From Hypsibius dujardini (Eukaryota; Tardigrada; Eutardigrada; Parachela; Hypsibiidae): a stretch of 24,681 nt of DNA. Where the stretch lies: NCBI GenBank assembly GCA_001579985.1, contig LRSR01014176.1, forward strand, positions 1 to 24,681. The letters are read 5' to 3'. The first letter of the stretch is position 1; every line of letters starts with the position of its first letter. The notes under the pieces are model-generated. The model saw only the letters and a list, made by a program, of their open reading frames with translations, was not told where the DNA came from and did no database searches. Positions 11,440-24,115 of this stretch are shown here, one piece after another. A program made the position numbers and the translations under genes.

Positions 11440-14400
11440 ATGAGCTTTTCCAGCTGGACACGCAGCAATGTAAGTGACCAGCAGCGCAGAGTGATGATAA
11501 TCATTGATCTCATTGTGCGGTTTCCAGTGGCAGTCAGTCAGTCCAGCAGCAGTGGCCCAGTGGCCCAGTGGGTCATAAACTGCTTGCCTCTTAATGTTTA
11601 CAAAGTGCAAACCTTGAGCTGCGAGAGAGAGCGAGAGACGGTCACGGCCATTTTTACTTGATATCTCATTTCTCTTTTTTCTCAACCTACCACACCGACA
11701 CTGTGTGAGTGACTTCCCAACAGCCAAAATTTTTTAATAAACCATGAAATTCGCCTCAATACAAGTCAATCAAACAATCAATCAAATATAATTCTCAATT
11801 GATTGATTGGCTTTCTTTCCTTCAGTTGATTACTGATGGGATTATTGACTAATCTGGAAGCTGGATAACATTAAAATTTGACACATACACGATTGACACG
11901 TAGACAGCAACAGAAGGAAAAAACAGGAGCGAAAGCTACCCGTTGAAATGCCAGTCAGTTGATCAACCAATCAAGCAATCGATGAACAATCTTCAAGCCA
12001 TGCTTTATGTGTGTTCCAGGCGGGATCAGCTGGCGGCAGTAACGGTCTTCACGGTTGCTCCACCGCCTTCATGGCCTTCGACACGATGAAGCACACCTCG
12101 GTGAACCTGCAGGAACTAGGATTTGCTCGGCACAACAACAGCAACCACCAACAGCACCACAACGGAAGCTCCGGCCGGAATGACCTGAACCATGTGGCCC
12201 ATTCGCCCTCCCACAACAACGCTGGTATCTGGTCATCGCCATCGCCGTCCGTCGTCGCCAACGGCAACGGCCACCCCGATTCCGATCTGCATGACTCATG
12301 GCTGCGCGCTCGACGCGAGTCGTCAGGCAGTTCGGCGGACTCGGGATTCGCCCGGTCCGGACCGGGCAGCTTCGACGACCAACACCACCTCTCGCTGACC
12401 ATGCAGGAGCAGCAACACGGGTTGATGCACCCCTACGGGAAGATTGCCCGACCGCGGATGGATTCTACGCAGAGTGAGGCGCTGTTCGCCGGGCTGAAGA
12501 TCTCCGCGTCGTCGTCCGCGTTGCGACCCGGTTCGCCGACCCTCTCCGCATCCGGCTCTTCCACGTCGCTGTCGTCATCCTGCTACGACCACAGCAAAGC
12601 GATGTTTCCGCTGAACCCGGTGGCGAAGGATTTTGTGCCCGCGCCGAAGAGCTGGGCGGCCATTGCGGGAGCCGCCTATAAGGCCAAGAAGACGGGAGCG
12701 GTGGCGGCAGGTGCCTTTGGTCAGTTGAAGTCGTCTACGGCGACGGGCAGGGCGCCGGAAATGGCCGTTCTAGCGCCGGCTGCGGGTTTCAGCTGGCCCA
12801 CTAAAGGTACAGAGTTGCAGTACTGCAGACAAGAATGGGCCGAAATGAAGTGTTACCATAGCCAGTCAGACCTGGCTGAGGAGATCAGATATGAAGGCCA
12901 GTCATGACAGTTGGGCCCTCAATTGGATCTTGTGCCCACTAAGACGCAGAAACAACGTTTCTGTCCTGTAGATTCTCTGTTCCGCGAGATCTCCGCGCTA
13001 TATGTTTTAATAGAGTCAGTCATGGACGTTCTCGTCAACTGGCACAGGGGCAGCTGGACTCAGGGGAATATAGGCAGACAGACAAGGCAGCTCAGGCACG
13101 TCTATAGTCACGGTATGGACACCCTTAGCTATCTCAAGACACTTGAGACACTGACACCAGATAGACAGTCCGCAAGCGCAGATATTAACTTTTGACTGTG
13201 AGTTTGTGACAGACAATCTTGCGGATACACAGACACGAATTCGGAAAGTCCCGTAAACACAGGCAGGCGCGCAGTTGACTAGAATAAGAAAGCATACGTT
13301 CTTTAAGACAAACTGACAGGATGTCTCGCAGTCCTACTGAATAATCTTTCTCGGTCATGATAATCTCTTCTGGTGCGTAATTATTACCGTCTATTTCCAG
13401 CTGCTTCTCCGGCGAAGACGACGACCACCGGCTCCATCAGCCTGAACTTGCCGGCGGCGGACTGCCCGCCCGCGAAGCTTCCCATCCCCCCAGCCACCAG
13501 CAGTTTCATTCCGGCCTTCATCCAGGCCCAACACGACCGCATCATCAGCGGCGCTTCCAAATCCCAGCCGAAATCCGATTCCGACGGATGGACCTTGATG
13601 GACGGACGTTCTTCGGCTGCAGCGCCGCTGCCGCTTAGCAAACCCGCTGCCGCGGCTGTCACCGATGATGAAGCGCAGCAGCGGAACAAGTCCAAGTCAC
13701 CGACCTTGCGAGGCGGGCGTCAGTCGCCCGAGTCGCTGGTCCAGCGACTGCGCACCGAAAACAGCTTCAATAACCCGGACTTGAAGGCGCTCGAGCTGGA
13801 ACGGGCGCGTTTCTTCATCATGAAGCCGCTGAGCGAACGCGATGTCTTCGACTCGATTGTCCGGTCCGAGTGGTCGGGCACGGCGTACGGCGGGGAACTG
13901 CTGGATGAGGTGTACCAGGCGCACCACACCAAGGGACCGGTGTATCTGCTGTTTAGCGTCAACGGGAGCGGTCAGTTTTGCGGGATTGCTCACATGACGT
14001 CTCGCGTACAGCGACATGCCAACATTTGGGAAGCTCAGCGCAATAACGGAAAATTTAAAGTGAAGTGGGACTTTGTGAAAGGTACAAAAACTTGCGTGTG
14101 AATCAGACCGTTTGGGGATATGTGTCGTTAATTGGTTTAATGTCTTCCTGCCGATCGATCTGTCTGATTTCTATCGGTCCATCAGTTTGTCACTCTGTCT
14201 GGAAGATTGTCTGTTTGTCTGCCTGTCTGTTTATCTGTCTATTTGTTTGTCTGATCGTCAATCAGTCTGCCTTCACCTTCGCGCTGCCGAGCCGTGTGGT
14301 ACCCTGCCTGTCGCTTGGTCCCTTGTCTGTCTTCCTAACAATTTGCCATTTTGTCAGTTTCATCTTAGCTTGGTTTGTCTGTGTGTCTGTCTGTCAGGCA

Positions 14401-15038
14401 AAAACCAACTTGATTGTTTGACATCGTCTTCCTGTCCACCTACCTGGTGCCTGTCTGTCCGCCTGCATTCCCAACGATGTGGTTTGCCTGTATTAACATC
14501 TACCCTTGATTTTCGATTGTGCGTCTGCTTTTCTCACCCCTGATGTGAACTTAAAAACCTAGCCACGTCTGTCTGCTGGTGTGCTGTCTGTGTCTACCGT
14601 GCTTCCTCGGGGCTCGGTTCCCATTGTTACCGCAAAACCTCTTGACCGTTGAGGAAGTAGTCAACACCGCTCTTGAAAACATGCTGGCCGTTGCTGTTCC
14701 CGCCACACACAAGTGCCATCTCGATGTTTTCGCTGTCATTTGATTTTATACCTTAACAACAAACACTGTATCGGCTGTTTTCTTCTCCTCCGTCCGTAGA
14801 CGTACCGAACGCTGCGCTGCGCCACATCAACATCGACGCACGCGGCAGCAAGCCCGTGACCAACTGCCGGGACGCAACGGAAATGTCCCCGGTCGAGGCG
14901 GTGAAGGTGGTGAAGATCATTCAGGCCCACGAGTCCGTGAGCAATGTCCTCGAGAGCTACGTCAAGGACAGCCATAATAAGGACCGTCGCGGCGGCGGGA
15001 AGCGTGGCGGTGGTGGAGGAGGCGGTGCAAAACGCTAG
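11440..15038 (+). CDS. YTHDF: YTHDF-type m6A reader, four exons, 578 aa, complete
   Basis: Exons 11440-11469, 12020-12806, 13401-14081 and 14800-15038 join in phase to TAG at 15036-15038; length agrees with animal YTHDF proteins (about 560-585 aa). YTHDF proteins are cytoplasmic readers of N6-methyladenosine in mRNA. The N-terminal 400 residues are low-complexity (His/Asn/Ser/Gly-rich) with a family-like PAPKSWAAIAG (PxSWAxIA) segment. The YTH domain runs from about residue 408 (RARFFIMKPLSERDVFDSI, KGPVYLLFSVNGSGQFCG, VKWDFVKDVPNAALRHI, SKPVTNCRDATE) to about 555. The tail is Arg/Gly-rich. Two aromatic-cage tryptophans are present (W430, W482), but the third position is Asn487, and the tyrosine of the KSYS motif is Leu416. 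Family assignment is secure; which paralogue is not. Confidence 0.93.
11470..12019 (+). other. YTHDF intron 1
   Basis: Bounded by AAT followed by GTAAGT and by GTGTTCCAG. It holds an 11-bp perfect inverted repeat, CAATCAATCAA (11775-11785) and TTGATTGATTG (11799-11809), with a 13-nt loop. Other scattered CAATCAAT units occur near 11965. Nothing else recognised. Confidence 0.7.
12807..13400 (+). other. YTHDF intron 2
   Basis: 594 bp, donor AAAG followed by GTACAG, acceptor CTATTTCCAG. Both flanking exons fit a phase-1 junction. It has a few ACAGACAG units near 13070 and a 94-codon open frame (12911-13195) without recognisable similarity, judged incidental. Confidence 0.7.
14082..14799 (+). 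other. YTHDF intron 3 with CTGT-rich sequence
   Basis: 718 bp, donor AAAG followed by GTACAA, acceptor TCCGTCCGTAG. Degenerate CTGT/CTGCC units occupy about 14150-14410 and continue sparsely to about 14600. This intron cuts the YTH domain between VKWDFVK and DVPNAALRHI. Confidence 0.8.
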
Positions 15039-15473
15039 ATGGAATGCTTCGATTGTGACGGGGATTTTCGGTATACGTGCTACCACAGTACTTACTGTGT
15101 GACAGTAATTCCAGAAAGGGGTGCGAAATGAGGTTCGATGAGAGATGTCACGTCACATGCTTCTTCTATGTTCCGGGGGCGAGTAATTTTTCCAACTGGA
15201 GTTCCTTCTTCTTTTCCTCATTTTTTTTGTATTTGCGCCATCGATCTTTTTTTAATTGAGTTTTTTTTCTCAAGTGTGTGCGTATGTTTGTACAGTGAGT
15301 ATGTGTATGTTTTGAAAGCCAGGTTTTGCGGATTATTTGTCGCTCCAAAATGAAAATGTGGGGAAGCAAAACCGTAAAAAATTTCGACATTTGCGATAAA
15401 TGATTGATAGCAAAAACATAGCAAAACTGAGTCCTTGGTTTTAGTGTAGTCCCGGTTTTTTACCGTTTCTCTG
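15039..15473 (+). other. YTHDF 3' UTR/flank
   Basis: No AATAAA follows the stop for at least 700 bp; the nearest variants are GATAAA near 15395 and ATTAAA at 15848-15853. If the latter is used, the repeat at 15470-15800 is within the 3' UTR. Two overlapping small hairpins share one arm: CACAGTA/TACTGTG (15084-15099) and TTACTGT/ACAGTAA (15092-15108). Confidence 0.5.
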
Positions 15474-15497
15474 CCTGCCTGCCTGCCTACCTGCCTA

Positions 15498-15528
<31 letters not shown>

Positions 15529-15529
15529 A

Positions 15530-15568
<39 letters not shown>

Positions 15569-15800
15569 ATCTGCCTGCCTGCCTGCCTGCCTGCCTGTCT
15601 GTCAGTCAGTCTGCCTGATTTCTTCTGCATTGACTTTCTGTTTATCTGCCTGCCTGCCTGTGTGTCTGTGTCTGTTTCTTTGTCTGTCTGTCTATCTGTC
15701 TGTTTGTTTAATTGTCTGTCTATTTCTCTGGCTGACTGTCTGACTGCCTGCCTGCCTGTCTGCTTGTCTGTCAGTCAGTCAGTCAGTCTGCCTGATTTCT
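15470..15800 (+). repeat. Composite (CCTG)n then (TCTG)n repeat with a duplicated 38-bp insert
   Basis: About 30 CCTG units with CCTA variants (15474-15597) change to TCTG/CTGT units (15598-15780). A 38-bp unit starting GTCAGTCAGTCTGCCTGATT and ending TTGACTTTC is present at 15601-15638 and again exactly at about 15778-15815. The array lies between the YTHDF stop and the SCRIB start, possibly transcribed. Confidence 0.9.
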
Positions 15801-15819
15801 TCTGCATTGACTTTCACAG

Positions 15820-17052
15820 GTATTTTTTCCTCCAGACACCGTAACCGATTAAAATTTTCAGTTTGAGAATCGGTCAAGGCGAACGAGCCGTGTAATACTG
15901 CGGGATGTTTACAAAAACACTCTAACTTTACTACATTAATACCACACTCCTAGTTACATATCCTGACGTGAAGCTATTAGGTCTAATCTCCCCATACAGA
16001 ACATAAAAGCTGTAAACTAAACCAAGTCGTTAAATTTATGCCCAGTGTGTTGCACGATAGATAACGACGCCCTGCCGCATCCCATACACGACTGTACGAT
16101 ACTAGTGCACAACAGGCAGGACTCCTTCGCAAGCACTACACGACCCGTGATTAATCTCACAAACCTTAATCACTCCATATACAATATACATGTATATTAT
16201 TATTATTGTAAATTTGGTAGAGGAAAGTAGTGTTGCAAGGGAAGGAATGTGCTGGCCGGCGCCCAGCAATCAATCAGAGCGGGTGTGGCGTACCGCCGAG
16301 CGCGCCAATGAGGATGCGTCCCCTGTATGACTCGTGTCACGGAGAGAGCGTTTATCTCGTGTTGTGTGTGGTTTCAAAACCAAGGCACAGGCAGACCAAA
16401 ATAGGGAAATCGCTCAACTCATCCGCATTCATATTTGATACTTCTCGTGCGACTTCATTTGAGCGATCTCCCTCACTCAGGAATTTATGATCAGGTTAAG
16501 CCGTTAAAGTGATTCAACACCAGGCAGAGAACATAGAGAGAAGCGAAAGAGACGAGAGAGAGAGAGACCAGACCAGTCATACTACACGACACGGCGAGTG
16601 AGTGCGGCGAGACGAAGAGCATTTTTGGCTGAGAGCGAGAGAAAGATCATCTCTCATCGTGAGACGAAAGAGGCAGCGTGAATGACAGAGGCCAATGCCA
16701 AAAATCCTCTTCTCATTGCGGTATTTCGGCACGCGTTAAAAAAAGTCGAAAGATTTCCACGACAAGTGACGGCTTTGTTTTGCTGTTCATTCCCACGGAT
16801 TTGTCCTTGGAATAAGCGCTATTTTTATTAAATATCCCCGTCTCAACATGACGCTGGCGGATTATTATTAGTAAAGTATTTTCTTCAAGTGCAAACCACA
16901 TTGGAATATTTTATTATTACACTGGATTATTTTTTCGACATATTTTGGAGCGGAGAGAGAGCTTGGTGATTTTATTTATTTTTCTCTGTGCGAACGTGGA
17001 TTTAACTTTTTTATATTGACTCGCTGCGGCAGCGACGGTGAGAGGGGAAAAA
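15820..17052 (+). promoter_or_regulatory. SCRIB upstream region and probable leader
   Basis: No conserved frame. A GA-rich stretch (about 16535-16640, GAGAGAGAGAGA with GACGAGAG units) and a further GGAGAGAGAGC near 16950 precede the ATG at 17053. The GA richness could be promoter or 5' UTR sequence. A (TTA)n run is near 16195. No TATA box or canonical poly(A) signal was identified. Confidence 0.45.
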
Positions 17053-19401
<2,349 letters not shown>

Positions 19402-20200
19402 TAATTCGTGTAGATCCCTTGATTGATGGATTGATTGATCGGTTGATTTACTAGTTAGTCGATTCGTTTGTAATGCATGCTTTTTAATGGCGTTATTGGC
19501 GAATTATGTGAGGTTGCCTTAACAATGTAATTTTGATCAATGGGTAAATGGGAGGGGCCAATTTAGAAATTTCTCAGCAACTCCTGGCATATTTTGAAGC
19601 ATTTAATATTGAAAGCACCTGTCAAGCGCTTGATTGGTCGATTGAAGCCGATTCGTCGCCCGGTCTCCGTTTTATCCGCGGAACCAGGCTCGTTCTTCTC
19701 CGGCCGGCTAGCAACTTCCCTGCTCAGTCCCTCACCTGCGAAAATTTTTTACCGTTCACGCAATTCGGTACGACATAAACTTCAAATTGCACCGGCGGAC
19801 GGGGAGAAAATCAATACTGTTTAAAGAAGTCTTCTCCTCGTCTGCGACGTGTGCCGGCTGTTCGCGCATGCCTCGACAACTTCAACTTCAGCTTTCAACA
19901 CACACAAAAGGACGAGATATCACACAAAAGAGATGATTTGCTAAAAGAGCAAGGAGTTACCATCAGCGAAAAAAGGGGACGTATTTCTTCCGTCAATCTG
20001 CGAGCTTCCTCTTGTGTGTCTGACTCTGTGGAGACGCCGCGGACTGGTCCCGTCCATCGCTATAGTAGTGCAGTGTTGCTTAAATAACGTGTTTGAATTG
20101 AAATAGAATATTAAGTAAATGTGCAATTTACGGGCAAAATTAATATGAATAAAAAGCTTAGTTTATTTAAAAACCAGATTTTCAGCAAGGGCATTTATTT

Positions 20201-20590
20201 AAAATTAGATTTTAAATATAATATCCTGATACCTAAATTCAGCTTAGTCATTTTGAATAAAAACTTGTTTTTGCCCCAATATTGATTTATATTTTGTGAC
20301 TAAATAAAAAAACAGATTTAATTTAAAAGAAAAGCCGTTTTTTCAGCCATTTAAATATATTTTAAATATATATAAATTTAAATTAGCCTATTACTATTTG
20401 TTAAAATTAGATTTTAATTAAAATGTACTAATATCTAAAATCAGTTTAGTGATTATAAATAAAAGTTTGTTTTCGAATACTGATTTATATTTCTATGAAT
20501 AGACAATTATTTTATTTGAAATAAAAGCCGTTCTTTTAGTCATTTAAAATCTTTAAATATATATTTAAATGACACTTCCCTATTACTGCA
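20201..20590. repeat. AT-rich diverged tandem duplication, unit about 190-200 bp
   Basis: Copy A (from AAAATTAGATTTTAA at 20201) and copy B (the same at 20403) share, in order, TACCTAAATTCAG/TATCTAAAATCAG, AATAAAAACTTGTTTT/AATAAAAGTTTGTTTT, ATTGATTTATATTT/ACTGATTTATATTT, AAAGCCGTT and CCTATTACT. Differences are spread over the length, so it is an old duplication. Confidence 0.75.
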
Positions 20591-20759
20591 CGTGCCTGCA
20601 TCATGCAGCCTGCTCTACATGATAACCCGGAGCCGGAGTTAGTTCCACGTGCACGGATGAGAAGACATTTGAGGGGGCGCGGGCGTGAGGCAGGAAGACG
20701 AAAGTGACGCTGCGGGCGGAAGTTAAAACGGGATAGCAGCCGGTACACCATGCACCATG

Positions 20760-21000
20760 TCGTCGGTCGGTCGGTCGGTCGGTCGGTCGAGCGGTTGGTT
20801 GGTTGGTCGATCGGTCAGTTGGTTGGTTGGTTGGTCGGTCGGTCGGTCGGTTGGTCGGTTGGTCGGTCGGTTGGTTGGTCGGTTGATTGATCGGTCGGTC
20901 GGTCGGTCGGTTGGTTGATCGGTCGGTCGGTTGGTCGGTTGGTTGGTTGGTTGATCAATTGATTGATTGATTGATTGTTTGGTCGGTTGGTTGGTTGGTA
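20760..21000 (+). repeat. GGTC/GGTT tetranucleotide array
   Basis: About 55 GGTY units, pure GGTC at 20764-20788, then mixed GGTT, GGTC and GATC variants, ending in TTGATTGATTGATTG and GGTTGGTTGGTT. All G-runs are on the plus strand. Confidence 0.92.
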
Positions 21001-21678
21001 CATTAATGAGTGCCAGTCGTTCAGTCGTTCAGTGCATGATGCTGCAGGACGGGATGGAAGAGAAAGAAACGAACGAGAGATCTTCTTTTTCGTGTCACAT
21101 ATCACGGCGGTCGTCTTGCACCCACAAATCACGTTTTGCGGCGCGTGCCTCCTTCACAATTGACACTCGCCCCAAGTGTTGTTTAAATGCGTATTTTATA
21201 ATTAAAAAATTGTTTGTGTTGCGTGTTTTACTGGTCGAAAACACTTCTGATTTTAAATGGTAAAAATGTTTAAATGCTATTTTTCTTCTGATTTAAGATC
21301 ACAGAATGAATTGAATGAATGTCAAAAATTGTTTGTTTATTAGAGGCGTAAGCATTTTGTTGTTAAGTACTGGAATCTTGTATTTGATTTTTGATTAGTA
21401 AATATTTTTTCAAGAACATTTTTAGTTCATTTTCTCAAACTGGAAATCAGTTATGCGACGATGGTTTGTTTTAGTACGCTTTGTAGCTCTGTTTTTCTGT
21501 TAATGACCATATATTTTATTTTACATGAAATAATAATACTTGGTGGTGAATTTAATTTTAATTTTAAATCTTGCTTTATTTATTTACATTCCCACACGTT
21601 TAATATTTTAATCAACGTTACTTGCCCGCAACACTTTAAGACGAAATCGCGACATTTCGGACTAGACAGTTTTGAGCA

Positions 21679-21782
21679 CACCAAACGCAGTCATCATTAA
21701 GGTTCTTCCCTTTGTTCAATGTACACTGCACACGAAACACAGTCATCATGAAGGTTCTTCCCTTTGCTTAATGTACGCTGTA
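21679..21782. repeat. 52-bp tandem duplication
   Basis: Unit starting CACCAAACGCAGTCATCATT (21679-21730) is repeated at 21731-21782 with scattered substitutions (CACGAAACACAGTCATCATG). Both contain GGTTCTTCCCTTTG and AATGTAC. Confidence 0.88.
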
Positions 21783-22529
21783 TATCCTTTCCGGTAGTTC
21801 CTTTTCCACGTTCCCTAATACTCTTTCCGGGGTAACTGGCCCCGTTTCCCGATCAGGAAGTGTGCTGCCGGCGTGCCTGTATACCAGTTTACATATACTA
21901 CTCTATACGGTACCCGGGGAATTGGGATTGGAATTGGGATCGATTAGAGTTTTTTTACTGCTGCCGAGGATTAGGAGTCGTATCGTGTCGTCTCCCCCCG
22001 GAAAGGTGTTGTTCACTTGGCGTTAGAGGTGCTACAGCCTGCTGTCTATCTCTCCCTCGAGGGGGGATGAACGGAACAGGAACATGATCGCTTTAATGGC
22101 CGGCGGATGTGTGAGCTGCAGGGCAGAGGATGGGGGAGAGAGTGTGTTTTCACTCAGCTCCCGGTTGAAGGTCATGAGGAAATGTAGACCGTTTTGAGGT
22201 TTTTAGACGCGCTCTCGCTGTTGTCTGCTTTTGTGTGGTCCGCGTCGCTACACAATAATAACGGTAGAGTACGTCTGTGTCAAGGCACTTTAGTCGATTG
22301 AAGCCGAATGTGCGATGCGCGAGTCTTTCACATATTCGGAAGAAAGGATTTTTCGGAGGATTGCCTTTTTGAGTGGCCTGGGAGGCGGAAAAAACGCTAC
22401 ATTTGTGTGTATACCTTCTCTTTGTGGGAACACACTTGCTTCATTATGCCCCCCTCCCTATTGCCAGCGTGAAAACTGTATTATAATGGCAATAATATTG
22501 AATTTATCGATGCATTATTTACATTTTGT

Positions 22530-22870
22530 ACTGTCTGTCGGCTTCTTTGTCTGTATCGTGGTCCGTCTGTCTGTGTATAACGCTGTGCTTGTCTATATGT
22601 CTGCCTCGTTCTTTGCCTATATTTGTCTCTGTACGAATGCTCGCTGCGTTCCTTGTCTGTTTGTATTTTTGCTTTCTGCTTGTCTGCCTGCCTGTCTTGT
22701 CTGTCTGTCGATCGGTCTTTCTTGTCGTCTTCCTTTTGGTCGGTCGGTCTGTCTTCTGTATGTGCGTCGTGCTCTGCGTCTATCTGTCTGCCTGCGTTTC
22801 GATTTGTCTGTGTGTATGTCTGTGTGTCTGGCTGTTTGTCTCTGTCTCACTCTGTGTCTCTGCATGTCTA
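22530..22870 (+). repeat. CTGT-rich tract in SCRIB intron 3
   Basis: Degenerate CTGTCTGTCGG, TGTCTGCCTGCC and TGTGTGTCTG-like sequence. It creates long frames without stop codons in more than one register, which are not genes. Confidence 0.8.
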
Positions 22871-23836
22871 TAAATCGAGCTAAGTGGTTTACGCAACAAG
22901 CATTAATTATCTTTTCATGCCTTTTCGCGCACACACAAAGTCGTCTGGTCGTGGACGCGCACGGACAGTCTCCTTCCCATCCCACACACGTGTGTGCGCG
23001 TCTCGCCTGGGAATCTGTCAGCGTGGCAACCCCTCGAAACAACCCCGCCATCCAAAAGAGTCGTCGATTCAGCATACATTCAAGCGCGTCTGCGGTCTCG
23101 CGGGCAACATTCCGCTAGACACGACAGCTGCGGGTCACGGATTGCGCGTTTTCCCTCCTAATCGCAACTCTCTGCGGAGGAATCGATCAGTGCAGTGCAG
23201 CAGATCGCAGACGGAGCTTGCGACGCCGCTGGCAGCAGGCAAACATCTCCGGGGTTTCTTTGAGGAGGAGGAAGTACACTTCATTATGGATTTTGTGTGG
23301 TTGGTTGGAGAAAGAGTAGTGATGACGGGACGCGATGGCAGGATCTCTCAAGTCTGTGTCTGTCTGTGTCTTTGAGTGACGATATTAGATCCAAGGTCAC
23401 CACAGACAACGACAACATTGGCAGAAAGAGTGCTTATCGCTCGTCTCGTGTGAGGAGCTCGCCGCGTCTTCGCGGACCGGGTCTTGAATGAGTCTTCAAT
23501 GTGATTGGAAATCATTTGCATATGTCTGGATTTCGGGAGATCAAAATTGCAAATGCGTGCGCCTTGTTGTGTGGGGACTTCGGTAGCTCGCGCGTTATTG
23601 TTGGAAAGTGCTGCGTAGGGTGGAGCGAAAAAAATAATTCAGTAATAAGGAATTAAGGGCACGCGTCGATGGGCTTTAAGTTGTTTGGTCGGGAAATTGA
23701 ATTTAAATTAGCCTTTATGTAACGCGAGGCGGTAAAGAATTGAATTGTCTGGTTAACTTGGGGGGGGAGGGGGGAAATGTAACTTTGTTTTGGCGCCTGA
23801 CTGCGAAAAAATTGGTACCCAACCACCGTGCGCATT

Positions 23837-23970
23837 ATGGACAGATAGACAGACACAGACAGATAGCCGGCCAGATGGACAGATAGACAGGCAGGCAGAA
23901 AGACAGACAGACAGACAGACAGGCAGACAGACAGACAGACAGACAGATAGACAGGCAGACAGGCAGGCAA

Positions 23971-24003
<33 letters not shown>

Positions 24004-24115
24004 ATATAGACAAACATACAGATAGACATTCAGAACGGCAGGCAGGCAGAAAAACAGATAGGCAGACATACATACAAACAGACAGACAGGCAAGCAGGCA
24101 GGCAGGCAAACGGAC
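23837..24115 (-). repeat. CAGA array (CTGT on the minus strand) in SCRIB intron 3
   Basis: ACAGACAG and AGGCAGGC units, with AGATAG variants, run for about 280 bp. Orientation is opposite to the CTGT arrays at 18688-18930 and 22530-22870. Confidence 0.9.

Noticed and set aside
12911-13195. 94-codon frame in YTHDF intron 2
   Set aside because: No similarity recognised, contains ACAGACAG repeat units, and the flanking exons join in phase without it.
15470-15800. CRISPR-like array of spaced repeats
   Set aside because: The units are contiguous tetranucleotides without unique spacers in an animal nuclear context.
20760-21000. Interstitial telomere repeat
   Set aside because: Units are GGTC/GGTT tetranucleotides, not TTAGGG or another known telomere unit.
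22315-23118. 267-codon plus-strand frame in SCRIB intron 3
   Set aside because: Its centre is the CTGT tract; the ends show no family similarity and no LRR pattern.
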